Positions 50,190-58,230 of a DNA stretch of 64,000 bases are shown here, in pieces. The notes beneath the pieces were generated by a model that saw only the letters and a program-made list of their open reading frames with translations, did no database searches and was not told the origin of the DNA. Location of the stretch: positions 2,996,001 to 3,060,000 of the forward strand of contig CP066701.1 in assembly GCA_016756695.1 (NCBI GenBank), read 5' to 3'. How positions within the stretch are numbered: position 1 is the stretch's first letter; the number at the start of each line of letters is the position of its first letter. The translations under genes and the position numbers were made by a program. The stretch comes from Heyndrickxia sporothermodurans. Its GTDB lineage: Bacteria > Bacillota > Bacilli > Bacillales > Bacillaceae_C.

Positions 50190-51335
50190 TTGACTGATCA
50201 AAAAGATAAGAAGATAAATAAAGACGATATTTATAAAAAGCTGTTAGTTAAAAGTGATGAAGCAAAAACCATTCGTAAAATAGTTGGAATCATTTGTTTA
50301 ACGATTATATTAATTATTGCTGGAGGTATATTAGCCACATATATATACATTCAATCAGCATTAAAGCCAGTTGAACCAAAAAATACTAAAACGAAAAATG
50401 TAGAAATCCCTATAGGCTCTACTGTATCCACGATTGGAACAATTCTAGAAGAAGACGGAATGATTAAAAATAAATTAATCTTCAAATACTATGTAAAATT
50501 AAATAATGAAACTGGCTTTCAAGCGGGTACATACAAATTATCACCTTCCATGAATTTAAAACAAATCATAACACAATTGAAAACGGGAACGGTGTTAAAG
50601 AAAGCAACAGTAAAGTTTACGATACCAGAAGGTTTGCAACTGAGCCAAATTACAGCGATCATTGCAAAACATTCGGGTATTGATAAAAAAGAAATTGATA
50701 AAAAACTCGACGATCCTAAGTATATAAAAAAACTTATTAAAAAATACCCATTACTAATCTCAAAAAAAGTCCTTAAAAAAGATGTTCTACATCCATTAGA
50801 AGGGTATTTATTTCCGGCAACATATTCATTCTACGATAAAAAACCGTCTATAGATCAAATAGTAAACAAAATGTTAATAAAAACAAACTCAGTTATGGAA
50901 AAATATAAAGAACAAATTCAGAAGTCTAATCTTGATCAATATGAAATTTTAACAATGGCTTCTTTAATTGAAGAAGAGGCAACAGAAAAGGCAGACCGCC
51001 ATAAAATCTCAAGTGTATTTTATAATCGTATGAAAGTAAATATGCCATTACAAACAGACCCGACCGTTCTTTACTCTTTAGGAAAACATAAAAAACAAGT
51101 AACATATGACGATCTTAAAGTAAATTCGCCATATAACACCTATAAAATTCAAGGACTGCCCCCGAGCCCAATAGCAAGTGCTGGGGAGATGTCTATCGAA
51201 GCGGCTATTAATCCGGCGAAAACAGATTATCTATATTTTCTTGCAGCTACGAAAACAGGAACAGTTTATTATTCCAAGACGTTAGCTGAACATAATCGCT
51301 TAAAAGAAAAATATATTACAAGTTCTCAAAAGTAA
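50190..51335 (+). CDS. mltG: Endolytic peptidoglycan transglycosylase MltG (YrrL)
   Basis: Membrane-anchored lytic transglycosylase that cuts nascent glycan chains. After a short cytoplasmic part there is one transmembrane helix (IVGIICLTIILIIAGGILATYIY), a LysM-like subdomain, and the YceG catalytic domain with the active Glu in TMASLIEEEATEKADRHK and the LQTDPTVLYSLG and SPYNTYKIQGLPPSPIAS motifs. The start is uncertain: TTG 50190 fits AAAGGGTG best, but ATG 50181 and TTG 50166 are in frame. Length 381 with the chosen start. Confidence 0.92.
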   Translation: MTDQKDKKINKDDIYKKLLVKSDEAKTIRKIVGIICLTIILIIAGGILATYIYIQSALKPVEPKNTKTKNVEIPIGSTVSTIGTILEEDGMIKNKLIFKYYVKLNNETGFQAGTYKLSPSMNLKQIITQLKTGTVLKKATVKFTIPEGLQLSQITAIIAKHSGIDKKEIDKKLDDPKYIKKLIKKYPLLISKKVLKKDVLHPLEGYLFPATYSFYDKKPSIDQIVNKMLIKTNSVMEKYKEQIQKSNLDQYEILTMASLIEEEATEKADRHKISSVFYNRMKVNMPLQTDPTVLYSLGKHKKQVTYDDLKVNSPYNTYKIQGLPPSPIASAGEMSIEAAINPAKTDYLYFLAATKTGTVYYSKTLAEHNRLKEKYITSSQK

Positions 51336-51415
51336 TTAACACTAAAATTAGCGTTTCAAGAAAAATTATGTTAAAATAACAACGTGTTTTTACATTAACG
51401 AATCGATAACAACAT

Positions 51416-51455
51416 AAAAAGTAGAAAGCTGTATATGAAAGCTTTCTACTTTTCA
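51416..51455 (+). terminator. Hairpin between mltG and trmR
   Basis: AAAAGTAGAAAGCT (51417-51430) pairs with AGCTTTCTACTTTT (51440-51453); likely terminator of mltG. Confidence 0.8.
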
Positions 51456-51485
51456 TGTTAGCTCCTTTTCGCTAGGAGGAAAAAA

Positions 51486-52124
51486 ATGAAAGATGAAATC
51501 CATTCTTATATTGAATCTTTAATAAAAGAAAGGGATCCGTTATTTAAAGAGATGGAGCAATTCGCTATTCAACATAATGTGCCGATCATGGAATTGGCAG
51601 GTATTGAAGTTTTGTTACAGCTCCTAAACATGCAACGTCCCGCGAGAATATTAGAAATCGGTACGGCTATTGGGTATTCGGCTATGAGGATGGCAGCTGC
51701 TCTTCCGGAGGCGGAAATTGTCACTATTGAAAGAGATAATGAAAGATATGAGCAAGCTGTTTTAAATATTTCCAAATCTGAATACCAACATCAAATAAAT
51801 ATTCTAAAAGGCGATGCACTTGAAATAGTGAATGAAGTAAAAGATTTTGGTTCATTTGATGCAATATTCATTGATGCAGCAAAGGGTCAATATATGAGGT
51901 TTTTCGAATTATATACTCCCTTCCTTTCAAAAAATGGTTATGTTTATACAGATAATGTCCTATTTAAAGGTTTGGTTGTTAATGATCATATTGAAAATAA
52001 AAGAATTCGAAATCTTGTTAAGAAAATCAAGAGTTACAATGAATGGCTAATGAATCATGAACAATATTCAACAACCATCATACCAGTCGGTGATGGTTTA
52101 GCCATCAGTAGAAAACAAAATTAA
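51486..52124 (+). CDS. trmR: tRNA 5-hydroxyuridine O-methyltransferase TrmR (YrrM)
   Basis: SAM-dependent class I O-methyltransferase, 212 residues. B. subtilis TrmR methylates 5-hydroxyuridine-34 to mo5U. SAM-binding motif I is LEIGTAIGYSAMRMA; the acidic motif is TIERDNERYE; and metal or catalytic residues lie in DAIFIDAAKGQY and YTDNVLFKG. Start ATG 51486 follows CTAGGAGG. The hydroxylase genes trhP1-trhP2 (yrrN-yrrO) that follow it in B. subtilis are absent; udk comes next after 56 bp. Confidence 0.85.
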   Translation: MKDEIHSYIESLIKERDPLFKEMEQFAIQHNVPIMELAGIEVLLQLLNMQRPARILEIGTAIGYSAMRMAAALPEAEIVTIERDNERYEQAVLNISKSEYQHQINILKGDALEIVNEVKDFGSFDAIFIDAAKGQYMRFFELYTPFLSKNGYVYTDNVLFKGLVVNDHIENKRIRNLVKKIKSYNEWLMNHEQYSTTIIPVGDGLAISRKQN

Positions 52125-52180
52125 TAATTAATCTTTTTTCTCATTTTTGTAAACAGATTCGAAAGGGGAACAGCTAGTCA

Positions 52181-52816
52181 ATGAGAAGTAAGCCGGCAGT
52201 CATTGGTGTCGCAGGTGGATCAGGATCAGGAAAAACGAGTGTCACCAATGCAATATACGACCATTTTAAAGGGCATTCCATTCTTGTATTGGAACAAGAT
52301 TATTACTATAAAGATCAAAGCAGTTTACCATTTGAAGAAAGATTAAAAACTAATTATGACCATCCGCTTGCGTTTGATAATAATTTATTAATTGAGCATA
52401 TCGAGAAGCTTTTAAATTATCAATCAATTGAGAAACCTGTGTATGACTATACACTACATACACGTTCCAATAAAACCATTATTGTAGAACCGAAGGATGT
52501 AATCATTTTAGAAGGAATATTAGTATTAGAAGATGAAAGATTGCGCAATTTAATGGATATCAAACTTTATGTTGATACGGATGCCGATTTAAGAATTATG
52601 CGTAGGATGTTAAGGGACATTGAAGATCGTGGGAGAACAATGCATTCAGTGATTGAACAATATACTAATGTTGTAAGACCGATGCATAATCAATTCATCG
52701 AACCAACAAAACGCTACGCAGATGTAATTATTCCTGAAGGTGGCCAAAACCATGTGGCAATCGATTTAGTGGTTACTAAAATTCAAACAATTCTTGAACA
52801 AAAGTCATTTTTGTAA
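52181..52816 (+). CDS. udk: Uridine/cytidine kinase
   Basis: Phosphorylates uridine and cytidine in pyrimidine salvage. The 211-residue protein has P-loop [10 protein letters not shown], the [11 protein letters not shown] substrate segment, YDHPLAFD, and the LEGILVLED and [15 protein letters not shown] motifs. GAAAGGGG precedes ATG 52181. A GC-rich stem-loop follows its stop. Confidence 0.97.
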   Translation: MRSKPAVIGVAGGSGSGKTSVTNAIYDHFKGHSILVLEQDYYYKDQSSLPFEERLKTNYDHPLAFDNNLLIEHIEKLLNYQSIEKPVYDYTLHTRSNKTIIVEPKDVIILEGILVLEDERLRNLMDIKLYVDTDADLRIMRRMLRDIEDRGRTMHSVIEQYTNVVRPMHNQFIEPTKRYADVIIPEGGQNHVAIDLVVTKIQTILEQKSFL

Positions 52817-52847
52817 TACGATAGTCTAGATAATAATATATTTATAA

Positions 52848-52874
52848 ACGCGCGCCCTATTTATAGGACGCGCT
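52848..52874 (+). terminator. GC-rich stem-loop after udk
   Basis: GCGCG and CGCGC arms around CCCTATTTATAGG. There is no T run after it, so terminator function is uncertain. Confidence 0.45.
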
Positions 52875-52928
52875 ATGATGTATTTTCTAACACCTTTTAT
52901 ACAAATAGAAAATTAGGAGTGAAGGGAA

Positions 52929-53405
52929 TTGGCAGTAGAAAAAGTATTTCCTATGACGCAAGCAGGAAAAGAAAAATTAGAACAAGAACTTGAATATTTG
53001 AAAACGGTTAAACGTAAAGAAGTCGTTGAACGTATAAAAATTGCTCGTAGTTTCGGGGACTTATCCGAGAACTCTGAATATGACTCAGCGAAAGAGGAAC
53101 AGGCTTTTGTTGAAGGACGTATAACTACAATAGAGAACATGATTCGAAATGCGAAAATCATTGAAGATGATGGTTCAAATTCCGATACTGTAACACTTGG
53201 TAAATCAGTAACATTTATTGAATTACCGGATGGAGACGAAGAGACTTATGCCATTGTTGGAAGTGCTGAAGCAGATCCGTTTGAAGGGAAAATTTCTAAC
53301 GACTCTCCAATTGCCAAAAGCCTGTTAGGCAAGAAAATAAATGAAGAGGTAACTGTGCAAACTCCAGGTGGAGAAATGAAAGTGAGAATTATTTCAATTA
53401 AATAA
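52929..53405 (+). CDS. greA: Transcription elongation factor GreA
   Basis: Rescues backtracked RNA polymerase by stimulating transcript cleavage. It is 158 residues from TTG 52929, with GGAGTGAAGGG upstream. The N-terminal coiled coil carries the acidic tip in [19 protein letters not shown], and the C-terminal FKBP-like domain ends [11 protein letters not shown]. Length is normal. Confidence 0.97.
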   Translation: MAVEKVFPMTQAGKEKLEQELEYLKTVKRKEVVERIKIARSFGDLSENSEYDSAKEEQAFVEGRITTIENMIRNAKIIEDDGSNSDTVTLGKSVTFIELPDGDEETYAIVGSAEADPFEGKISNDSPIAKSLLGKKINEEVTVQTPGGEMKVRIISIK

Positions 53406-53416
53406 TAGATATCATC

Positions 53417-53454
53417 GAAAAAAGTCGAATTCTTAAAGAATTCGGCTTTTTTTG
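53417..53454 (+). terminator. Terminator after greA
   Basis: AAAAAAGTCGAATTCTT / AAGAATTCGGCTTTTTT hairpin. Confidence 0.92.
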
Positions 53455-53530
53455 TTTCATAGTAGATGGTTATGAACTGAAAATTCTGTCAAGAATGAAA
53501 GGGTGTACGTGTTAGAATCGAGGTGAGTAT

Positions 53531-55294
53531 ATGCGTAGAAAAAGGTATTTTGTTTTAGCCAGTAGTATTCTTTTGATTTTTAGCTTGCTTTTAGCAAGAC
53601 TTGTTCAACTTCAATTAGTAGATACAGAATCTTTTTCAAAACATCATATTAATCTTCTCGAAGAAAGTGTATCCCAAAGGACACAAGAAATTATTATTGA
53701 TGACGGACGAGGGCAATTTACTGATCGGAATGGCAAACCGCTAACCTACAAGGAAAAATCGGTATTGGTGCTTTTTCCTTTTTTAAAAACAATACAATGG
53801 GATTCAGAAAAAGTAGCTAGCATATTAAATATTTCGGAAGATCAACTTTTCGCAGAATTAGAAACTGCGAAGGCTCCATTCATATTTCATGGAAAAACAC
53901 CATATATATTATCGGACAAACAGTTAAACGAGATAAATATGTTGAAAATACCCGGCGTGTTTGCCGTGAGAAAAAAATATACCGAATCTGACATATCTGC
54001 CGCCCAATTAATTGGAATAATTGGAGAAGATGCTAATACCTTTTTAAAAAGATATCCCGATAAAAAAGGTATGCAAAATCAAAAAATTGGGATTACAGGT
54101 TTGCAAAAGCAATTTGATGAATTTTTATTACCTGAAGGAGAGTCGAAACTAGTTTTTCATGTAGATGCCATGGGGGGCCCTCTTTTTGGAATTAACGTTA
54201 AATATACAGGTTCCGGTAATTCTAACTATCCCGTTACTATACAAACAACCTTAAATAAAACGTTACAAGAACAAATTGACAAAAAAGTTGACGAGTATGA
54301 GATTCAAAAAGGCGGGGTCTTATTATTAGATATCGAAACTAATGAAATTTTAGCTAATGTGTCACGCCCGAAAATGGATGTAAAGGATCCATATAAAAAT
54401 AATAGTGTGGAAAATGTTATGTTATCACAGCAGATACCAGGATCAATTTTCAAAACTGTTGTCGCAGCTGCATCTATTGAAACGTCTGCTGTGAATGAAA
54501 CAGAAAAATTTCCGTGTAACGAAGATTTATACGGAAAGCCGGCTGAGAGACAGCTTGGTGATCTAACTTTTGACGAAAGCTTCGCCCAAAGTTGTAATCG
54601 AACATTTAGTGAACTAGCAAAAAGATTAAAAAAAGAAAACCCAAATTTGTTAGAAGAATATGCTAGTAAATTAGGCCTAATCGGAGAAATTGGTTGGCAA
54701 GGCGACGTCTTTCATTTTAAAAACTTTAAACAGCTAAAAGAGGATCAAGGGCAAATTTTTGCTAAATTAGAAAGTAGGAAAGATGATAATTTAGTGGCGC
54801 AAACGGGAATAGGTCAACAGGAAGTAAGACTTACCCCTTTAGCGATTGCAAATATGATGGCTACCATCGCAAGGGGCGGGGAATTACAATCGGTCCAAGC
54901 TGTTTCCGCAATTAAATATCATGATGATACGCCGATGATACATTTTTCAAGTCATGATTTGCCTTACAAACCAATTTCAAAAATTACTGCAATGAAACTT
55001 CAAAAAATGTTAAGACATGTCGTAACGAATGAAAATGGTACGGGAAGATGGTTTAAAGATCTACCTTATGAAGTAGCCGGAAAATCAGGAACGGCAGAAA
55101 CAGGCATATATGAAAATAAGGTACAGTTACACAATAAATGGTTTGCCGGATATTTTCCATTTAAAAACCCTAAATATGCATTAGTTGTTGTGAACTTAGG
55201 AGTCCCGGAAGATAAAGGGGGGATCAATCAACTATTTAGTGATATCGTTCAATTAATTCACGAAAATGACACAAATCAAAATAGTAAAGACTAA
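53531..55294 (+). CDS. pbpI: Class B penicillin-binding protein PbpI (YrrR)
   Basis: Membrane-anchored transpeptidase that cross-links peptidoglycan. The 587-residue protein has an N-terminal signal anchor (YFVLASSILLIFSLLLARL), a dimerisation domain, and the transpeptidase domain with SIFK (active Ser, in IPGSIFKTVVAA), the SCN motif in FAQSCNRTF, and KSGTAETG. Position between greA and yrrS matches yrrR. It starts with ATG 53531 after GAGGTGAG. Confidence 0.93.
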   Translation: MRRKRYFVLASSILLIFSLLLARLVQLQLVDTESFSKHHINLLEESVSQRTQEIIIDDGRGQFTDRNGKPLTYKEKSVLVLFPFLKTIQWDSEKVASILNISEDQLFAELETAKAPFIFHGKTPYILSDKQLNEINMLKIPGVFAVRKKYTESDISAAQLIGIIGEDANTFLKRYPDKKGMQNQKIGITGLQKQFDEFLLPEGESKLVFHVDAMGGPLFGINVKYTGSGNSNYPVTIQTTLNKTLQEQIDKKVDEYEIQKGGVLLLDIETNEILANVSRPKMDVKDPYKNNSVENVMLSQQIPGSIFKTVVAAASIETSAVNETEKFPCNEDLYGKPAERQLGDLTFDESFAQSCNRTFSELAKRLKKENPNLLEEYASKLGLIGEIGWQGDVFHFKNFKQLKEDQGQIFAKLESRKDDNLVAQTGIGQQEVRLTPLAIANMMATIARGGELQSVQAVSAIKYHDDTPMIHFSSHDLPYKPISKITAMKLQKMLRHVVTNENGTGRWFKDLPYEVAGKSGTAETGIYENKVQLHNKWFAGYFPFKNPKYALVVVNLGVPEDKGGINQLFSDIVQLIHENDTNQNSKD

Positions 55295-55432
55295 CAAATT
55301 ATTTGCTTCATCTTTTCCTATGTATAAAGTCATGTTATGATAGAGTCAATGTCTAAAAAGAGAAATCATTAGCATGGACGAAAAGTTCGCACTAATGATT
55401 AAACCTTTTGTTTTAATAAGGGGGATTTGAAC

Positions 55433-56110
55433 ATGGCAAATAATTTTGACAATCAATATCGTTCCCGATCAGATCAAAGATCAAAACGCCGAAAAACAAA
55501 CTTAATTTTAAATTCATTAATCGTCATCGTGGTTGTATTGATAATCGTTGTTGCTAGCACGATCTTTTATGGTGGTCGAAACGATGAGAAAAATGCTTCT
55601 GCAGCAAAAAACAAAGTATCTCAACATACAAAAAATAATGATAAATCGACAGTAACAAATAATGATAATCAAGATAACACAGTAACAGATGAATCGACAA
55701 CTGATGATAATAAAGAAAGTAATGAAGAAGCTGATGATGAAAGTCAGCAAGGCCTTGAAAGTAAAGATATTGTTGCTGAAGATAGTAATGAACCTAATGT
55801 GAAAAAATCTTACACGAATCCTAATTGGAAAAGTGTTGGAACAGAACAAACAAACGGTCATCAATATTCTTCTGACTCAAACTCTATTGATTGGAAAGAA
55901 AAAGAAAAAGCCCTTTCCTATGCAACAGGTATTCCTGTAGACAATATGACTATTTGGTATTTAAGCCGAAATGGTTCTGATAATGAGGTAGTTGGAACGA
56001 TTACTCCAAAAGACCAATCAAAAGTTTATCGTGTGTATTTAAGTTGGGTAGATGGTCAAGGATGGAAACCGACAAAAGTTTTAGAACTAAAAGAAAATGA
56101 TATGCGTTAA
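55433..56110 (+). CDS. yrrS: DUF1510 protein YrrS
   Basis: Membrane-anchored protein of unknown function. It is 225 residues from ATG 55433, 8 bp after AAGGGGG. A basic N-terminus (RSDQRSKRRKTN) is followed by one helix (LILNSLIVIVVVLIIVVASTIFY), a long Asn/Asp/Glu/Ser-rich linker (about 55-130) and a C-terminal DUF1510 domain (KEKALSYATGIPVDNMTIWYL). It is paired with pbpI as in B. subtilis, suggesting an envelope role. Confidence 0.9.
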   Translation: MANNFDNQYRSRSDQRSKRRKTNLILNSLIVIVVVLIIVVASTIFYGGRNDEKNASAAKNKVSQHTKNNDKSTVTNNDNQDNTVTDESTTDDNKESNEEADDESQQGLESKDIVAEDSNEPNVKKSYTNPNWKSVGTEQTNGHQYSSDSNSIDWKEKEKALSYATGIPVDNMTIWYLSRNGSDNEVVGTITPKDQSKVYRVYLSWVDGQGWKPTKVLELKENDMR

Positions 56111-56116
56111 AGAAGT

Positions 56117-56148
56117 AGCTATCCGTTCATTGAACGGATAGCTTTATT
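56117..56148 (+). terminator. Terminator after yrrS
   Basis: AGCTATCCGTTCA / TGAACGGATAGCT perfect 13-bp stem with T-rich tail. Confidence 0.88.
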
Positions 56149-56223
56149 TATGGTGTATATGATTTTTTTAGTACTTTGTTTTATAATAGGTTAGAACTTA
56201 TTAATGAAAGAGGTATTGATTGA

Positions 56224-56919
56224 ATGAAGATTGCTATCATCGGGGCTATGGAAGAAGAAGTAGCCATATTAAGAGAAAATATAATCGAAAGAAACGTCGA
56301 AACGATTGCTGGATATGAATTTACAACAGGGAAAATGTATGATAAAGATGTCGTACTACTTCGCTCGGGAATAGGTAAAGTGAATGCGGCAATGTCCACT
56401 TCCATACTCTTACACCATTTTAAACCGGGTGCAATTATTAATACCGGTTCTGCAGGTGGCTTTAATCCCGACTTGACGGTTGGTGATGTTGTTATTTCTT
56501 CAGAGGTACGTCATCACGATGTAGATGCGACGATTTTTGGATATGAATACGGCCAAGTACCGCAAATGCCCCCTGCATTTATGGCAAATAAGGATTTAAT
56601 AAACGTGGCAGAGGAATGTGCAAAAAATATTAAAGAGATTCAAGTGATAAAAGGCTTGATAGCAACAGGTGATTCATTTATGAATGACCCGGCAAGAGTC
56701 GAATTTGTTCGAGAGAAATTCCCGCAACTTCAAGCAGCAGAAATGGAAGCGGCGGCAATTGCACAAGTTGCTTATCAATTTAACATACCATTTGTAATTA
56801 TTCGCTCTTTATCAGATATTGCCGGGAAAGAGTCGAATATATCGTTTGATCAATTTTTAGAAACTGCGGCATTACATTCAGCATCACTCGTTATGGATAT
56901 TGTTAAACATATCAATTGA
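56224..56919 (+). CDS. mtnN: 5'-methylthioadenosine/S-adenosylhomocysteine nucleosidase
   Basis: Cleaves MTA and SAH, feeding methionine salvage and the activated methyl cycle. The 231-residue protein has IGAMEEEV at the N-terminus, the [19 protein letters not shown] phosphorylase-fold motif, [11 protein letters not shown] (catalytic Glu), and the catalytic Asp in [12 protein letters not shown]. In B. subtilis it sits between yrrT and mccA-mccB; neither is here. Confidence 0.97.
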   Translation: MKIAIIGAMEEEVAILRENIIERNVETIAGYEFTTGKMYDKDVVLLRSGIGKVNAAMSTSILLHHFKPGAIINTGSAGGFNPDLTVGDVVISSEVRHHDVDATIFGYEYGQVPQMPPAFMANKDLINVAEECAKNIKEIQVIKGLIATGDSFMNDPARVEFVREKFPQLQAAEMEAAAIAQVAYQFNIPFVIIRSLSDIAGKESNISFDQFLETAALHSASLVMDIVKHIN

Positions 56920-57016
56920 TTAACTTCCCTCCATATTTTCCTTTTATTACATGACGAAACATCTAAAAATCTATGATAAAGTATTTATATATTCATAGAG
57001 AAAGTTAGGTGTTAGC

Positions 57017-57259
57017 ATGGATAAAGCAAAATCTCTTTTTGATAAAATGAACGATTATAAAAGATTTGGATTATCACTAATTGCATTATCTGCTTTCTTA
57101 TATTTAGGTGTGGTCATGCCTATTGATGGAAAAACAGTTTTGAAAACATATATATTAATGGGTGGAACGATTAGCTTATTACTAATAGCTACTGTTTTCT
57201 TTTTAATATCCATACAATGTAAAAAGATTCTTCTCGAAATCGAGGAAAAGGAAGAATAA
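57017..57259 (+). CDS. yrhC: YrhC-family small membrane protein
   Basis: 80-residue protein with two hydrophobic helices (FGLSLIALSAFLYLGVVMP and ILMGGTISLLLIATVFFLI) and charged ends, the YrhC pattern. Function unknown. Start ATG 57017 after TTAGGTG. In B. subtilis yrhC follows mccB; here it follows mtnN directly. Confidence 0.85.
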   Translation: MDKAKSLFDKMNDYKRFGLSLIALSAFLYLGVVMPIDGKTVLKTYILMGGTISLLLIATVFFLISIQCKKILLEIEEKEE

Positions 57260-57271
57260 TACATGTTTAAA

Positions 57272-57299
57272 AATAACGCAAAAAATGCGTTATTTTTTT
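57272..57299 (+). terminator. Terminator after yrhC
   Basis: AATAACGCA (57272-57280) pairs with TGCGTTATT (57286-57294), then T run ending 2 bp before the emrAB -35. Confidence 0.9.
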
Positions 57300-57300
57300 G

Positions 57301-57331
57301 TTGACAAAATCATGTGTAAGTATGATATTAT
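57301..57331 (+). promoter_or_regulatory. Promoter of the emrAB operon
   Basis: Consensus TTGACA (57301-57306). The best -10 is TATTAT (57326-57331) at 19 bp, or GATATT at 17 bp. Confidence 0.6.
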
Positions 57332-57345
57332 ATTTTACGTTCATT

Positions 57346-57363
57346 TATTTCGTATACGAAATA
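57346..57363. promoter_or_regulatory. Perfect 18-bp palindrome, likely operator of emrAB
   Basis: TATTTCGTATACGAAATA is exactly self-complementary and lies just downstream of the promoter, where a bound TetR- or MarR-family repressor would block transcription. No regulator gene is adjacent. Confidence 0.75.
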
Positions 57364-57421
57364 TTAAGTGCCGTAAATATTCCTTTAGTTAAAGATAAAA
57401 TTTGAAAGGGGAGGAAAATAA

Positions 57422-57451
57422 TTGAGGAAAGTTTTATCAGTGCAGTGCTAA
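57422..57451 (+). CDS. Possible 9-codon leader peptide before emrA
   Basis: AAAGGGGAGG (about 57406-57414) is one of the strongest ribosome binding sites in the window, yet the only start 7 bp after it is TTG 57422, opening MRKVLSVQC then a stop. An overlapping frame from ATT 57421 (22 codons to the stop at 57486) could be the remnant of a lost regulator gene. I cannot decide between leader peptide and remnant. Confidence 0.35.
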   Translation: MRKVLSVQC

Positions 57452-57577
57452 AATCATTTTCTCAAATCCACACTCCGTTTAAATGAGTAAAAAAAGGTTA
57501 AAGTATTTAAATAAAACGACATTTAAAAAGCTATAATTCACAAGTAAATTAACTAGTTAGGGAGGAACAAGTCATCT

Positions 57578-58222
57578 ATGAATGCAAAACGAATGATTTT
57601 AGTTAACGTGATTTTACTAATAATTTTAGTTGGTGGGGGATTTACTGGTTATTATTTTTATAATCGTTCAGTTACTTATTTAAGTACAGATAACGCGCAA
57701 ATTGCTGGACAACAAGTAAGTATTGCTTCACCAGCAAGTGGAAAATTAGTTGATTGGAATGCAAAAACTGGCGATACATTCTCAAAAAACGATAAAATTG
57801 GAACCGTACAAACAATGGGAGATAATGGTCCCGTTAATATGGACATTAAAGCTCCGGCTAACGGAACGATTGTACAAACAAGCGGAGTAAAAAATACAGT
57901 CGTTGCTGCAGGTTCACCGCTTGCCATTTCTTATGATTTAACAAAATTATGGGTAACAGCAAATATTGAGGAAACAAAAATTGATGATGTTGAAATTGGC
58001 CAAGATGTAGATATTTATGTTGATGCATTTCCAAATACGACAATAAAAGGTAAAGTTGAAGAAATCGGTTTAGCAACAGCAGGAACTTTCTCATTATTAC
58101 CAAGTAATAATGCTTCAGGGAATTATACGAAGGAAGTACAAGTAATTCCTGTCAAAATATCAATTGATAGCAATCTTGATTTAGTTCCTGGTATGAATGT
58201 GACTGTGCGAATTCATAAGTAG
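57578..58222 (+). CDS. EmrA/HlyD-family efflux adaptor
   Basis: Membrane fusion protein partner of the downstream drug pump. The 214-residue protein has one N-terminal helix (ILVNVILLIILVGGGFTGYYFY), a lipoyl-like half (STDNAQIAGQQVSIASPASGKL), a second half-motif (IKAPANGTIVQTS) and a beta-barrel segment (KLWVTANIEETKIDDVEIGQDV). It lacks the long coiled-coil hairpin of Gram-negative EmrA, as expected without an outer membrane channel. GGGAGGA precedes ATG 57578. Confidence 0.92.
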   Translation: MNAKRMILVNVILLIILVGGGFTGYYFYNRSVTYLSTDNAQIAGQQVSIASPASGKLVDWNAKTGDTFSKNDKIGTVQTMGDNGPVNMDIKAPANGTIVQTSGVKNTVVAAGSPLAISYDLTKLWVTANIEETKIDDVEIGQDVDIYVDAFPNTTIKGKVEEIGLATAGTFSLLPSNNASGNYTKEVQVIPVKISIDSNLDLVPGMNVTVRIHK

Positions 58223-58230
58223 GTGATGAC

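Noticed and set aside
57421-57486. 22-codon gene starting with ATT
   Set aside because: ATT starts are very rare (infC); it is treated as a possible remnant, not a gene.
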